From the NCBI RefSeq assembly GCF_051401765.1, contig NC_135071.1:13990961-14054960 (forward strand): DNA of 64,000 nt, in the 5' to 3' direction. A program made the position numbers and the translations under genes. The notes beneath the pieces are model-generated. The model was not told the origin of the DNA. It worked only from the letters and a program-made list of their open reading frames with translations, and did not search any database. Positions 24,611-35,548 of the stretch are shown here, one piece after another. How positions within the stretch are numbered: the first letter of the stretch is position 1; each line of letters begins with the position of its first letter. This DNA comes from Calliopsis andreniformis. Taxonomy: Eukaryota > Arthropoda > Insecta > Hymenoptera > Andrenidae.

Positions 24611-26686
24611 ATACAAAAGTAGCTTTCAATTAAAAACTTTGTTCAAGAAGATATTATATAACATTCTCTGGGATATTTAAAAAAATACGAAACTTCGACC
24701 TTTTTCACAAGCTTTCGAAGTTTTTTCAACGATATATTTAACTAAAAAGTTTCTAACAAAAGTTAACATGGATACCATTCTTCGAAAAACTTCGTGGAAT
24801 ACTAAATTTTGACTCCTTTTTTAAATCGCAGCGAGTTTAAATACAGCTTTAGGAATAATCTGCCGATAACAAGAGTAAAACGCCGTTATAAGCTCATTTG
24901 AAATGTCATATACCCTTATCTGTCTCATTTTTATGCTGAGATACTTCGCCTGTTATCAACTGGCGAAGCATGACAGTATTATCTAGGAGGAGTGATTGAA
25001 AGTACAATAAGCGCTTGAATTAATAATTTACGGTGCCAAGATAAATATTCACAATAGCTATGCGCATACACATTAACGACTATTGAAAAATGTTTACAAC
25101 AATCCGGGACTATCGACAAACGTATATGTCTAACATAGGTGTACATAACATATATGTTTTTTGCTAAATGAGGTTTGAAGCATGAAGTTGTGCTTCGTTT
25201 TTTTAACGCAATATGCAAATCTCATCTTCACGCATTGCTAATGCCACGTGTGTTAAGCCATTAGCTAATAGTCAGAAGGAGATATTTATAGTGAGATGTA
25301 TTGTACGATGCATTTTTTAGTGAGAAAGTAATCGACCTGAAAATGGCAGAATTGCCCACATACCTATTTTAAGTACAGTTAAAGTCCTTACAATTAGTAT
25401 TTCAGCGTCAAAACTTTGTAATTTTGAGTACTTTGAATTAATCATTTACTTTTCTCAAGTTTGAAAATACTATAAGCTCACGAACTCAAAAATGGTATAA
25501 AAACGAAGCCAGTAAAAAACTATGGATAGAGAATGAATTTATTAGAATCGCAAAAGACAAACTCAATTCAAAGTTGAAAACAAGCTTTTCTAATAACTAT
25601 GCTTTAAATAATATATGAATAATAAAACTTCTGTGACCAGCAGTATTATATTTCTTCTCGTATTTGACCTAAATAAAACAGCAGAGATACCAAGAAACCT
25701 AAACCTACGTACACTATTCCTGAAAAAAGGCAAAAAGTAAATTTCGAAAATCACGAATTCGCAAATCGGTTCTCAAATGTGGCGTATTCAACGAGGTAGG
25801 GTGCTTGAAGAAACAGGAAACAGCTTTCGTGAGAACAGAAACTTTATTCAACTTCCAGAGAGCTCCGTGCTCCAAGAGATATGTCGATATTTGTGTTAAA
25901 AAACGGCTTTTGATTACGAGTAACTACAACACTCGCGATACATAGATAGGTACATATACATACATACAGAGGGGCGCGGAGAACGTCATCGAAACGATAC
26001 ACGAACGATAATAAAGGGTGGTCTATGTTAAACGATTTATACACTTTGAACAGGCGACGTTTCAGTCTGATGCAATGCCCTATCGGACTCCTAAATGGGC
26101 AGGTGTACGAAATTCTCTCGGTTCCTTTCCTATTTACACGAACCTATAGCGGGTAGAATCCGACGATGACCTCGATGACGTCGATCCCTCGAGGCATTGA
26201 CTTATATCACGCTCTCGCTATAAGACATTATCGCTATTTTTGACACTTTTGTTTAAAATCGATCTGCATAGCCTCACTTGGACTGGACCAAGTGTTCGAC
26301 GCAAAACAAGTCAATTGGAGGGAACTGAGACCGTTTTTTTTTTTATAAAACCAGTGTCTAAAACGAGAATTCGAGTGGCTCTACTTAAGTAAGTATATTA
26401 TAGCGATATAACACGTTATAAGAGCACAGGCGAGTCTATGGTTCCACAGCGCAGTGAGTGGAGCTAGCAACAATCGGTTTACAAAAATTACCCCTGAAAA
26501 ACTGAGCTGCAGCTGGGAACTAGAGGCTCGCGAACGTGTTTCTGTTATAACGAGTTAGTGTTATGGATCTCCTATAGTAGCCATCCAAAGTTCGACTATT
26601 CTATTTCTCGCGAAAGATTGTGGCAAAATTTTCTGTCAATTTGAGCTGTTAACGAGGATTGGTGTAATAGCAATACTCAATAATAG

Positions 26687-26790
26687 CAATTTCTGAGAGT
26701 TTTATATGGCTCAAGACTCTGAAACCTACTTTGCTTCCTCGGTAAAATGAAAGATTCTCAAAGCAAAATTGTGATTTTGCTATCTGACGC
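26687..26790 (+). repeat. ~100-bp diverged repeat A containing dispersed motif copy 8
   Basis: Starts with AGCAATTTCTGAGAG, passes through ACTCTGAAACCTACTTTGCT and ends in AGATTCTCAAAGCAAAATTG. The same order of blocks recurs at 27176-27275, so the dispersed motif belongs to a longer repeat unit of about 100 bp. Confidence 0.6.
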
Positions 26791-26929
26791 TAAGGTAATC
26801 ATTTCTTCGTGTCTCGTTTGTTACTAAGCTTTGAAACCTTTATTTCTTCACCGACGGAGAGATGATATCTGCTACTAAAATCGTGGACCAAAGAAGCTTG
26901 CCAGATTTTTTAAGTATGCTTTTATTAAC

Positions 26930-27130
26930 ATTGGAAAACTTGAAAACTAAAATTTTAAATCTTAAGTACTTAAAACCTTGAAAATTTTCAGACTCGACCT
27001 GTCGGAAATTTGAAAATTTTCAGACTTGAACTGTTGAAAGCTTGAAAATTTTAAAAATTGAAAAATTCGATAACTTAAAGCTTCAAACTTTGAAAGTTTT
27101 ACAATTTGTGAACTTCGAAACTTGAATTTT
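26930..27130 (+). repeat. Octamer tract, AAANCTTG type, almost unbroken phase
   Basis: From about 26935 the sequence divides into consecutive 8-mers: GGAAAACT, TGAAAACT, AAAATTTT ... CAGACTTG, AACTGTTG, AAAGCTTG, AAAATTTT, AAAAATTG and so on. TTG recurs at the same place in most units although the other five positions vary widely. Confidence 0.85.
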
Positions 27131-27175
27131 TTACACACAACCAGATTATAGCTTTGTTATCAAATATCACAGTAG

Positions 27176-27275
27176 CAATTTTCAAGTATTTCATGCACCC
27201 CAACTCTTTGAAACTTTCTTTGCTTTTCTGCGACGCGAGAGATTCTCAAAGAGAGCTGGATGCTTTATTAGCTTC
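27176..27275 (+). repeat. ~100-bp diverged repeat B containing dispersed motif copy 9
   Basis: AGCAATTTTCAAGTATTT, then ACTCTTTGAAACTTTCTTTG, then AGATTCTCAAAGAGAG follow the same order as 26687-26790. A 65-codon frame through it (27154-27351) is not supported as a gene. Confidence 0.55.
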
Positions 27276-28153
27276 CAAAGTTGTAGACAGAAGCTTGCGA
27301 GATGTAAGAAAGTTTCATCGAGAAGCGACGGTAGACTGTGCAATCAATTAACAAATTTCAGAAAAATTGTAGAAGATAGAATCGTAGTTTCCATTACTGT
27401 GGTATACATAAACCTTAAAATTCTATACTTAAAATACTATAACAATCCTAGATGATCCCTCACTTATTTTTTAAATTTGACGCCTGGAGAACGTTTCAAC
27501 AATTAAACATTGCATTGCTAAATCTCTATTTCGAGACTCTTCTTCTCCATAAATTTGAAATAAATCAAATTTATTTTTTGTCCGAAGTCAGTCTTTGCTC
27601 GAAAATTTTGCCACAACCCTTCATCAGAGGCACTGAACATTGAAACCTAAATAAGTACTGGTACAAGTTCTGGAAAGAGCTTACGATCTTTCATCGATGG
27701 TACATTGAGAGGAAGTGGTTCTACCCCTAAGTCCCCAAATATTCTCTTACACACTTATTCGTATAGTACACATATATTCCCCCTAAGGTGGTGCTTGGGT
27801 CCAAATACAGGTCCATCTGACCCGGAAGCAACGGGAACACCGACAGGAACTTGAGGCTGCCATAGAACGAGCGAGAAATCATATTGCACCACATAGGCTC
27901 GGCGGAAGTTAGGCTCGGTAGCCCTCGAAGGGGTGTATATGCTCAAGGTTATACACAATTAGACTAACATTCAGCCTCAAGGTGATTGGCCTACAGAGGA
28001 ACCCAAGTCTCCATTTGGCACGACTAGTTAGCACCAGCTAGACCCCAAGTAGTCTCTAGGACTCGTAGCTATGACAGATGTTCCTAGGAGGACAGGAAAC
28101 CGAGAACCGTCGCTGGGAATTATCACCTTCACTCAGCCAATCCCACTTCACAA
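27276..28153 (-). other. Probable 3' flank / 3' UTR of the FoxQ2 gene
   Basis: Lies downstream of the FoxQ2 stop codon on the minus strand. TTTATT at 27570-27575 gives AATAAA on that strand and is a possible polyadenylation signal about 0.58 kb after the stop. Composition at 27750-28150 is intermediate, as expected of a UTR. No coding exon is seen. Confidence 0.4.
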
Positions 28154-29281
28154 TTAGACTCCCGACCCCGAGGTAGCTGGCACGTAGTAACTCCTAGCCT
28201 GCAGCCCATGCATGTGCAGGCCAGGCTGTAGATTGGTCTGCACGTTCTGGCTGGTCCAGTGGTCGCCTGAGGAAACGACTTTGGAGTCGGGACTAGGTGT
28301 GCCAGGCGAAGGAAGAACATTCGTTTCAGCGACGACATCAATATCCACGTCCTCTTCGTCCTGGAGGTCATGTAGCTCGTCCTCGCTACAGCTGAACCTC
28401 CTCGACTTCGCAGGTCTCAGGTCAGGTTCTATCTGCTGGTCATCAGGCGCGAGTAAAGAGGCCACGTCGAACTGTCTCTTCCTGGAGGGCTGGAAGAGCG
28501 AGGCTTGCCGCAGGGTCTGGTTCTGGAAGCCCTGCTGCTGATGAGGACTCCAAATCCCAGGCACAGCCTGTGACACAGGTGGTCCAAGCGTCGCTGGCGG
28601 CGGCGGCGTAGCTGGCAGCGGTGGAGGACTAGGACTATCAGGCTCTTCATCCACTGCCAAGCCCATGTGTCTGCGGACCTTCCTCTGAGCCTTGCGTCGG
28701 CGGAAGTCCCCTCGCCTGAAATCCTCGAGATTCGCAGGATGAATGGCCCAATAGTGGCCCTTGCCATTGGCACTTCTTCCAGACTTCACGAAGCAGTCGT
28801 TCAGTGACAAATTGTGTCTGATGGAGTTCCTCCAGCCTGGTCCACGAGTTCTGAAGTAGGGGTAGTGTTCCAGGATGTGTTGATAGATGTCCGAGAGCAC
28901 GAGCTTCTTCTCTGGCGAGGAGAGGATTGCCATGGCGATGAGGCCAATGTAGCTGTGCTGAGGCTTGGGCTCCTCTGGGATCCTCTGATGATGGGGATGG
29001 AGGAGGGCCATGGACAAGGCTAGTCTACTAGGGTATCCTGCTGCCGCTGGGTACAGAGGCAGCGGGGCAGGGAAGCCTGGGCCCATGCCCAGGTGCGGTG
29101 CGCTGGTTGGAGGCACACTGGAGTGTTGAGGGTGCAGCTGCTGGGCCAGCCTGAGTCTCTCTGCCATGGCATAGTGGTAGAGTTGTAAACGGTAGTGTTC
29201 TAGGCCAGGCAGGAAGCCTGTCATAGGGTTCCCCAGGCCCAGGGGCTCCTTGCTCGGCGGAGGACTTTCGTTGCTGCACAT
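28154..29281 (-). CDS. FoxQ2 (fd102C): Forkhead box Q2 transcription factor
   Basis: A single-exon 375-residue nuclear DNA-binding protein. The forkhead domain spans about residues 105-205: KPQHSYIGLIAMAI opens it, the recognition helix contains WRNSIRHNLSLNDCF (150-164), and GKGHYWAIHP and a basic RRRKAQRKVRR tail close it. The QHSYIGLIAMAIL opening and DFRRGDFRRRKAQRKVR end are those of the FoxQ2 class as I know it. FDVASLLAP at 271-279 is an eh1-like motif, which recruits the Groucho corepressor, so repressor activity is likely. An acidic run follows at about 299-316, and proline-rich linkers flank the domain. The start is the first ATG after an in-frame TGA at 29309-29311. FoxQ2 proteins pattern the anterior head and brain in animals; that role is family knowledge, not visible here. 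Confidence 0.96.
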   Translation of the reverse strand: MCSNESPPPSKEPLGLGNPMTGFLPGLEHYRLQLYHYAMAERLRLAQQLHPQHSSVPPTSAPHLGMGPGFPAPLPLYPAAAGYPSRLALSMALLHPHHQRIPEEPKPQHSYIGLIAMAILSSPEKKLVLSDIYQHILEHYPYFRTRGPGWRNSIRHNLSLNDCFVKSGRSANGKGHYWAIHPANLEDFRRGDFRRRKAQRKVRRHMGLAVDEEPDSPSPPPLPATPPPPATLGPPVSQAVPGIWSPHQQQGFQNQTLRQASLFQPSRKRQFDVASLLAPDDQQIEPDLRPAKSRRFSCSEDELHDLQDEEDVDIDVVAETNVLPSPGTPSPDSKVVSSGDHWTSQNVQTNLQPGLHMHGLQARSYYVPATSGSGV

Positions 29282-30289
29282 GATTGAGTTTTGGGTCTTA
29301 TTTAGGTCTCACATGAACTTCACTGGAATCCTAACTGAACCACTGACGCGTTTGTCAACCTGTTTGCCGAGCGACTGGTCATGATTTACGACTCGACTGT
29401 CCGCCAGGGCCCCTGTGTCCCCTCTTACTGTCGCTGGCTCCGCCCGCTCCCCAGACGGGTTAGATCTGCCAGCCTGAACCCTGTGGCGGGTCTCCGACCA
29501 ATAAGCACTGGAGGGCGGCCGAAGATGGAACCCCTCGCCACACCTACCACTATGGATATTGATCCTGGACTCCGTAAGCCACCACCGGGGGCGGTGGTGA
29601 GGATCGACTGATGTCGTTGTCTTTTATTCGGACAGCTGCGAACCTTAGCCGAGCGTTACTTTCGAATCTGCGATATGAAGAGTTTGGAGGACGCAGGATG
29701 TCGCATAATAGGGGTGTGGAGATAGATGACTGTGGTTCCTTGTTTCGTTATGAATGACAGTGGCTAGGGGAGGCAGAATCGGGGATAATATAATAGAATA
29801 ATTTCGAAAGAGTCATATGTGATCGTTTGAGAATAGTTTGAGGAGAGTTTGAGAAGTCCTGTGTGACTGGGTAACCTTGTGTATAGGGGAGTGTTTGGGA
29901 GTTGATCAAGAGAGATTGGGTGAAATGTACCCTCTGTGGGACTGGTGTTGAGTAGGCGAACATTGATGCATATCAGTGTAGATATTTATTTAATTAAGTA
30001 GTAGTATTTACTTCGTAATCGTGTAGTTATTTGCTTTATTATGAGGTATTTAATGGGTTGCGTGCAAAGGAGTCTTGACTGAGCATGTTCGTAGAATGTA
30101 TGAAGATTTTGATTGTAATTGCTATTGTGGGATATGTGTGTACTTAAATTTTATTTTAAAGAGATTTCAAATCTATATGACATTTTCAAAATTTGTTTTC
30201 TTTATAGTAGAATTTTAGTTTTTATGTTTGTTGAAATGCTGATACTTATTTCAGACTTAGAATGTAGAGATAGAGTTTTCCAATATTTT
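29282..30289 (-). promoter_or_regulatory. Upstream region of FoxQ2, GC-rich 29380-29640
   Basis: The 5' flank of the minus-strand FoxQ2 gene contains a GC-rich stretch with GCTCCGCCCGCTCC near 29433 and CCAATAA near 29493. These are promoter-like, but no TATA box or start site is evident. Small plus-strand frames here are not genes. Positions 29990-30290 are AT-rich and featureless. Confidence 0.4.
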
Positions 30290-30620
30290 TCCAATATCAG
30301 CAATTTCAAGTTTTCAAGTTCTCTAATTTCAAAATCTTCAAATTTCCAAATATTAAGAGTAAAATTCTCTAATTCTTAAAGTATTTAAAGTTCAAATCTT
30401 CAATTAGTTATGTTTCCAATTATTCAAAGCTTTCAAAGGGTTAAATCTACCACTTTTCAAATATTTATAAAACAAACCTTCAATTCAACAAATTTTTAAA
30501 TGAACATCCCAATACTCAAAGCTTTCAAATATTCAAAACTTTAAATTTTCAGGTATTTGAAGTATAAATCTCTAATTTCTCAATCTTCCCAAGTTTTAAT
30601 TTTCAAATATTCAACACTTT
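30290..30620 (-). repeat. Octamer tract, TTTCAAGT/TTCAAATT type
   Basis: Units such as TTTCAAGT, TTTCAAGT, CTTCAAAT and TTCCAAAT recur at 8-bp spacing with small slips. The TTGAA core is on the minus strand. Confidence 0.7.
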
Positions 30621-32089
30621 TGGGACCTTTTACTTTCCTGCTCCTATTTCTGACTTCCAACTCGTGAAACTTTGTACGTATTTAAAGTACAATTAAAGAG
30701 ATATTGTGTTAGTGTGATAAGGGGTAGCATGGCAGGTCTATTTAAGGGATGATTCTCCACGATTTTTGCCTTATATTTTCGCTGAATTTCTGATTCAAAA
30801 GTATGACCCTTATTACTAGCGATAATACCTACATTTCTTTCTAATAATTCTACGAAGCTTGTATAGCTTCCCTGAATCCAAAAATATATCAATATCTTTC
30901 TGATGAACTATGAATATGTTTCATCAGAAATTTAAACAATAAATTTCAATAAATACATCATTTCAACAATCCCTCAAATTTATAAGTACACGTTTAGACC
31001 AAATTTTGGAAACTGGAAAACAGACCAGTAATACAGTGTATTACATATTTAAATCGCTTCTAATAAAAATATGCAAACCCATAACAAACGCACTTCGAAT
31101 TGAAAAGATATTAACAGCGATAGATACGATTTCAATTACACAGAATAATTCAGAACGCTACTCAGATTTCAGCAATTACGTTATGCATAATCAAACATAT
31201 CTAATTATACAAAAAGACAATCATAATTTGTCCAAAGACAAAAATCAAAAGCAAACACAATCACATTTAACCTTGCCTTAGGCAATTATAACCCTCTAAC
31301 TTAAACTCTCAATACTCAAATTTCGAAACTCGAAGATACGTATTTAAATCCAGACCGCATGAATTGAAAAAATTAATCTCTGGGTCATTCGAGTAGCTTC
31401 ATAGTCAGAGGAACGGGGGATGGAAGGGGAGGGGAGGGAGGACCCTATGCGGTTCTTCCCTCGCAGGGACGAGCCTCTTTCACAGAATCCTTTCCGACCC
31501 TGGCTCACAAAAGAAAGGAGACCGCGCATTTATATAGAGGTACCGCCCTGCAACTATTTGTAAGCATCCGCCATGCTGGTTTCATATCTGCCGTTTCAGC
31601 TCGCACAAAAACACTATTTTTCCAGACCGGTCCAGCTGCAACATGGCGTTTACAGACGTGCACCGACTCTGATTGCAATTGTTGCGTTCCGCAAATAACC
31701 GCCTCGCGTCCCTCTGCCCCTCGCCGACCGCCACGCACGATGTCGAGGTCCTCGTTCGTGCAGACCGTCCGCGGAAATACAACCTCGTATCAATCGAGGC
31801 ATGTGCGTCGAATGCAATTACGATAGCCCCGTCACTGGATACCGTTTCACGCGATCACAACGACGGGAATCGTTTCCTAGTTTTTTGGGGCTGCGCGAAC
31901 ACAACGGCTTATTTTTGGTATGTTTTGGAGCGGGGGATCGGCCGAAGGAGGGAGGAGGAAGAGACTATGAGGACGGAGCATGGGACAGTCGTTTTTTCAA
32001 GTTTCCACGTTTCGCTGTCATCGAATCCTTCGGGTATGTGAAGGGCTTATGAGCTTTCGAATTTTCGATGTTCGCGAATATTTCGAATC
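30621..32089. other. Intergenic; AT-rich 30620-31330, GC-rich 31370-32050
   Basis: The AT-rich part contains a 91-codon plus frame (31006-31281), lysine/asparagine-rich, with no recognisable family. The GC-rich part carries overlapping frames of up to 122 codons on both strands and several ATGGCG/CGCCAT cores. No splice-linked gene is evident. Confidence 0.4.
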
Positions 32090-32560
32090 TTTGAATCTCT
32101 GAGTCATCAAAGTTTTTACTCGCAGCTTGGGAATATTCGAATATTTAAAGGTAATTTGAAGAATTGAACGTTTGAAGATTTTGAGATTTAATGACTCAAA
32201 GAGGGTGATAGTTTGAAAATGAGAATATTTGAGAGTCTAAAATTTGAAAGATACAGTAATTTAAAATTCTGAATTTTCAAACTGGAAAGCTTCAGATTTT
32301 CGGATATTTAAAATGCAAACTTTCAAAGTTTCCAATTGCACAAATCTATTTCCTACATTTTCAAATTTTCGAAGACCTAATGTAAGAATAAAATAATTCG
32401 AAAGATTAAAAGTATCTATGTATTTAGATTTAGAAATTTTTTAGTTATCTAACTTCCAAGTATTTAAAATTCAAAATTTTCCTACTTTCAAATTTTCAAA
32501 TTCAAAGTCAAAGATACGACATTAAAGAAATAAATAAATTTAAAAAAATTTTCAATTTCT
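32090..32560. repeat. Octamer tract changing orientation
   Basis: TTGAA cores are on the plus strand at about 32090-32250 (GAATATTC, GAATATTT, GAAGATTT) and on the minus strand at 32330-32560 (CTTTCAAA, TTTTCAAA). The two orientations meet head to head within about 100 bases. Confidence 0.65.
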
Positions 32561-33499
32561 TGAAGTTTCAAGTTTTCCCATTTTTGGGACCACCGATATG
32601 ATAAAAATAATCCCTCTTAACGAAATGATCGCAAATCATTTTAACAACCCTTAAGTTGTCACAAACCAAGCCTCCATTCTAAACAAAACTTAAGTATACG
32701 TGTACCTAAATACATAGATATATACTTCTATCTGATACGCTTTAAAAACGTAGACCCTGAAAAATTGGAGTCCCCAGAAATCACATCTGGAGGACGCATC
32801 CGTCGATCTATTTACTCTATGCGAACCAGTAACTCTATATTTGTACCGATCAGATACGCCTGCTCCCTGACGCGTATAATAGGGTACGCAAGGTGTCGAA
32901 GGTGTCCACAGGACAATCTCGTTCATAGATAAGATCGGTCTAGTAGCTATCGCGTATTCTAGGAGGAAAGTGATGGTGGTCGCAGGAAACCGGACACGAG
33001 GCTGCCAAAACACAATAAAGCGCGATGAAAAAGAGGATCAGTGATCAATTTTGGTCGTGGATGTTACCTCTGCGTCCACGTGTACGTGTACATAGTCACA
33101 GAGCGTGTATGTAGACATGGGCTAGGTGTATATAGATATCGGTCCATTGTGCGGCGTCACTAAAATGCTCTCGCGTCCGAATAATGGCGATAATTGTGAC
33201 GAAATGGAGCGTCATTGTGGGGAAAAAAGGTACAGTAACGATCGAGGACGGTGCGAAGAGTAAGTGGCAGATGCATGGCGCTCGATTGACAGCTTCTCTG
33301 ATTTCTTCCTTCGCACTTCAACCAACCCTGCCTCTGCTACCATCGTTCCGCGTGAAAACGTGTTTTCTATATTGTTGGACGATTAGGATTGAGCTTATTT
33401 TTAGAGGGGGAATTTTTCAGAATTTTTCGTTACTCATTTGGGACTCGTCTATTGGTTGTGAGAAAGTGTAGATTAATTGTTATATGTAGAGATTGTGTT
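32561..33499. other. Intergenic, nothing recognised
   Basis: Contains an ACGTGTACGTGTACAT alternating run near 33076. Frames of 107 codons (minus, 32690-33013) and 95 codons (plus, 33184-33471) have no family signature. Confidence 0.4.
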
Positions 33500-33830
33500 A
33501 TCAAATTTTCAAATTTACAAGCTTTAAAATACTTTAATTTTCAAACTTTCAGTCTTCCAAATACTTGAATTTTCAAATTTTTAAGTAATCAGTGTTTTAA
33601 ACTTTTAAAACTTTTAAATCTTCAATCTTCTGAATCATCGAATTTTTAAATTTTCAAGCTTCCAGATTCTCAAATAAGTATTCTAGCTATTAATGTTTCA
33701 AATTTTCAAACCTTCATGTTCACAAATATTCTAATTTTAAAAACTCTCGATATATCAAATAATGTAATTTTCAAATTCTTAAACATTCTAATTATCAAAC
33801 TTTCAACTTAAGTATATCTAAACTTGGAAG
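33500..33830 (-). repeat. Octamer tract, TTTTCAAA type
   Basis: Units such as TTTTCAAA, CTTTCAGT, CTTCCAAA and TACTTGAA keep an approximate 8-bp phase with several slips. Confidence 0.7.
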
Positions 33831-35084
33831 CTTGAAAATTTTCAGCCAATTATTTACATATACGTACATACAAACTTCTTTCCAATACACATTACATCTA
33901 ATCAGCAACCTTACCTCTCAATATCCCTCCTCTTTTATCCCCTTTCCTTCATTACCTTCATTATTACTATACATAAGTAACTATACCACCCCAACCCACA
34001 CATTAGTATATATACCACAATATTTCCAAAATTTCATTGTTCACTCGCCTGACAAGGGCTTCCAAACCTTAAATACGGAAAGCAGAGTCAGCCAGGGGCA
34101 ATAGCGGCATGGAGCACGTCAATTATGCACATTAAGCAGAGGCCTCGTAGAGTCGCGGACATATTTTTCTGCAAGAGGGAGTTCGCGTAAAAGGAATGCT
34201 TAGGAAACAGGACGGTACACGCGACAGAAACTGGGGCAGCTCTTTGAGAGTAGCGTCAAAGCTAATGGACCTTCCCTCTTCGGCCATGCCTTTGCGTTCC
34301 ATCGTGTTTCTCGTCTCCTCTCTTCCTTCACCCTCCACCACGCTCTCCCTCTTCTTGTCTTCTCACCCTCTTGATCGTTGCAAAGAGACCATTCTCGGAA
34401 GACTTGCGAAACTTTAATACCAGTTGGTTACAAGCTCGTTAGAAGTTTGTTCAATGCTGTTCGTCGTTGCAAGAGCCTATTGGGTGCATGTAGAACATAG
34501 ACCCAATTCACTATATCCCTGTGACTATAGAAAGGCTAGTTTGGTCGCTTTTGGCAAGTGCCTCGATACGTGGATAGTCGCCGAGCTGGCTGACGTGCAT
34601 GTAATGAAGCAAGGTGGAGACTCTGTTGTAGGGAGACATGGATCGTATGGGTATCTACTTAATTTACTTCTATTAGACGTAGTATGTAATTAGATTGTAG
34701 ATTTTTTACTTGTGATTGATTTCACTGCTTCATGTTAGCTTGTGCGTGGATGTAAGTTTCCCAGAGATATATTATTGCACAATCTCCAGTTCGAGCTATG
34801 TGCCCCGGTGCGAAATCTTGAAGTTTGGTTTATCGGATTGCATGCCCACGCGTGGAGGAGAGTTTGAAAACCGATTAGCTATGTATTTGGAAGCATCAAA
34901 CTCAGCTGGGCTTCAAAGTTTACTGGGGTACTCGCCACAACATTTATTTGTTAATATAATTGTCAGAGTTCAGGCTATACGTTTTGATCACAGATTACTG
35001 TTCAGAATGTTCAGTAAATCGAGATTGTTGGGTGAACCAGTTGGAAGAAATTAATTGAATAATTTCGAATTAAAATAAACAAAT
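33831..35084. other. Intergenic, nothing recognised
   Basis: Contains frames of 73-112 codons at 34196-35054. They have no domain, no splice partners and ordinary intergenic composition. Confidence 0.4.
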
Positions 35085-35548
35085 TTTAAGTTCTCATTCC
35101 TCAAATCCTCAATTTCTCAAGTCTTCAATTCCTCAAGTCTTCAATTCCTCAAGGCTTCAATTCCTCAAGCCTTCAATTCCTCAAGCCTTCAATTCCTCAA
35201 GCTTTCAATTCCTCAAGTCTTCAATTCCTCAAGTCCTTAATTCCTCAATGCCTCAAGTCCTCAATGCCTCAAGTCCTCAACGCCTCAAGTCCTCAACGCC
35301 TCAAGTCCTCAACGCCTCAAGTCCTCAATTCCTCAACGCCTCAATTCCTCAAGTCCTCAAGTCCTCAAGTACCCAAACATTCAGATCCCATGATCCTCAA
35401 GTCCTGTAGTTTTCAAGTTTTCAAGCTTCCAACTATCCATGTTTTCATGTTTTCAAGATTGGAAATTTTCAAGTTTTCAAATTTTCAAATGATCAAAGTA
35501 ACAAATTATTGAATTATCAAATTATCAAATTTTCAAGTGTTGAAAATA
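35085..35548 (-). repeat. Composite octamer array: TCAAGTCC units grading into TCAAATTT units
   Basis: From 35101 to 35548 the sequence divides into exactly 56 octamers with no insertion or deletion. Units 3-16 alternate TCAATTCC with TCAAGTCT-like units, a 16-bp higher-order repeat. Units 19-33 mix TCAAGTCC with TCAACGCC, TCAATGCC and TCAATTCC. Units 40-55 become TCAAGTTT, TCAAATTT and TCAAATTA, identical to the degenerate AT-rich tracts elsewhere. The shared phase shows that the GC-richer and AT-rich forms belong to one repeat. Open frames through it are a by-product. Confidence 0.95.

Larger units (their letters stand above)
21683..26929. other. Intergenic, about 5.2 kb without a supported gene
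   Basis: GC-richer patches lie at 22100-22300, 22950-23260 and 23400-23640. TTTGGCGGGAAA at 22951-22962 matches the E2F consensus and is followed by two CTGCGCAG sequences. A 119-codon plus frame and a 101-codon minus frame overlap at 23263-23711; neither is recognisable. Dispersed motif copies lie at about 22675 and 24577. AT-rich sequence fills 24300-26900. Confidence 0.4.

Noticed and set aside
35264..35512. 82-codon plus-strand frame rich in S, P, Q
   Set aside because: It is a read-through of the TCAAGTCC octamer array.
35085..35548. Possible CRISPR array (alternating units)
   Set aside because: Units are 8-16 bp with no unique spacers, and the genome is eukaryotic.
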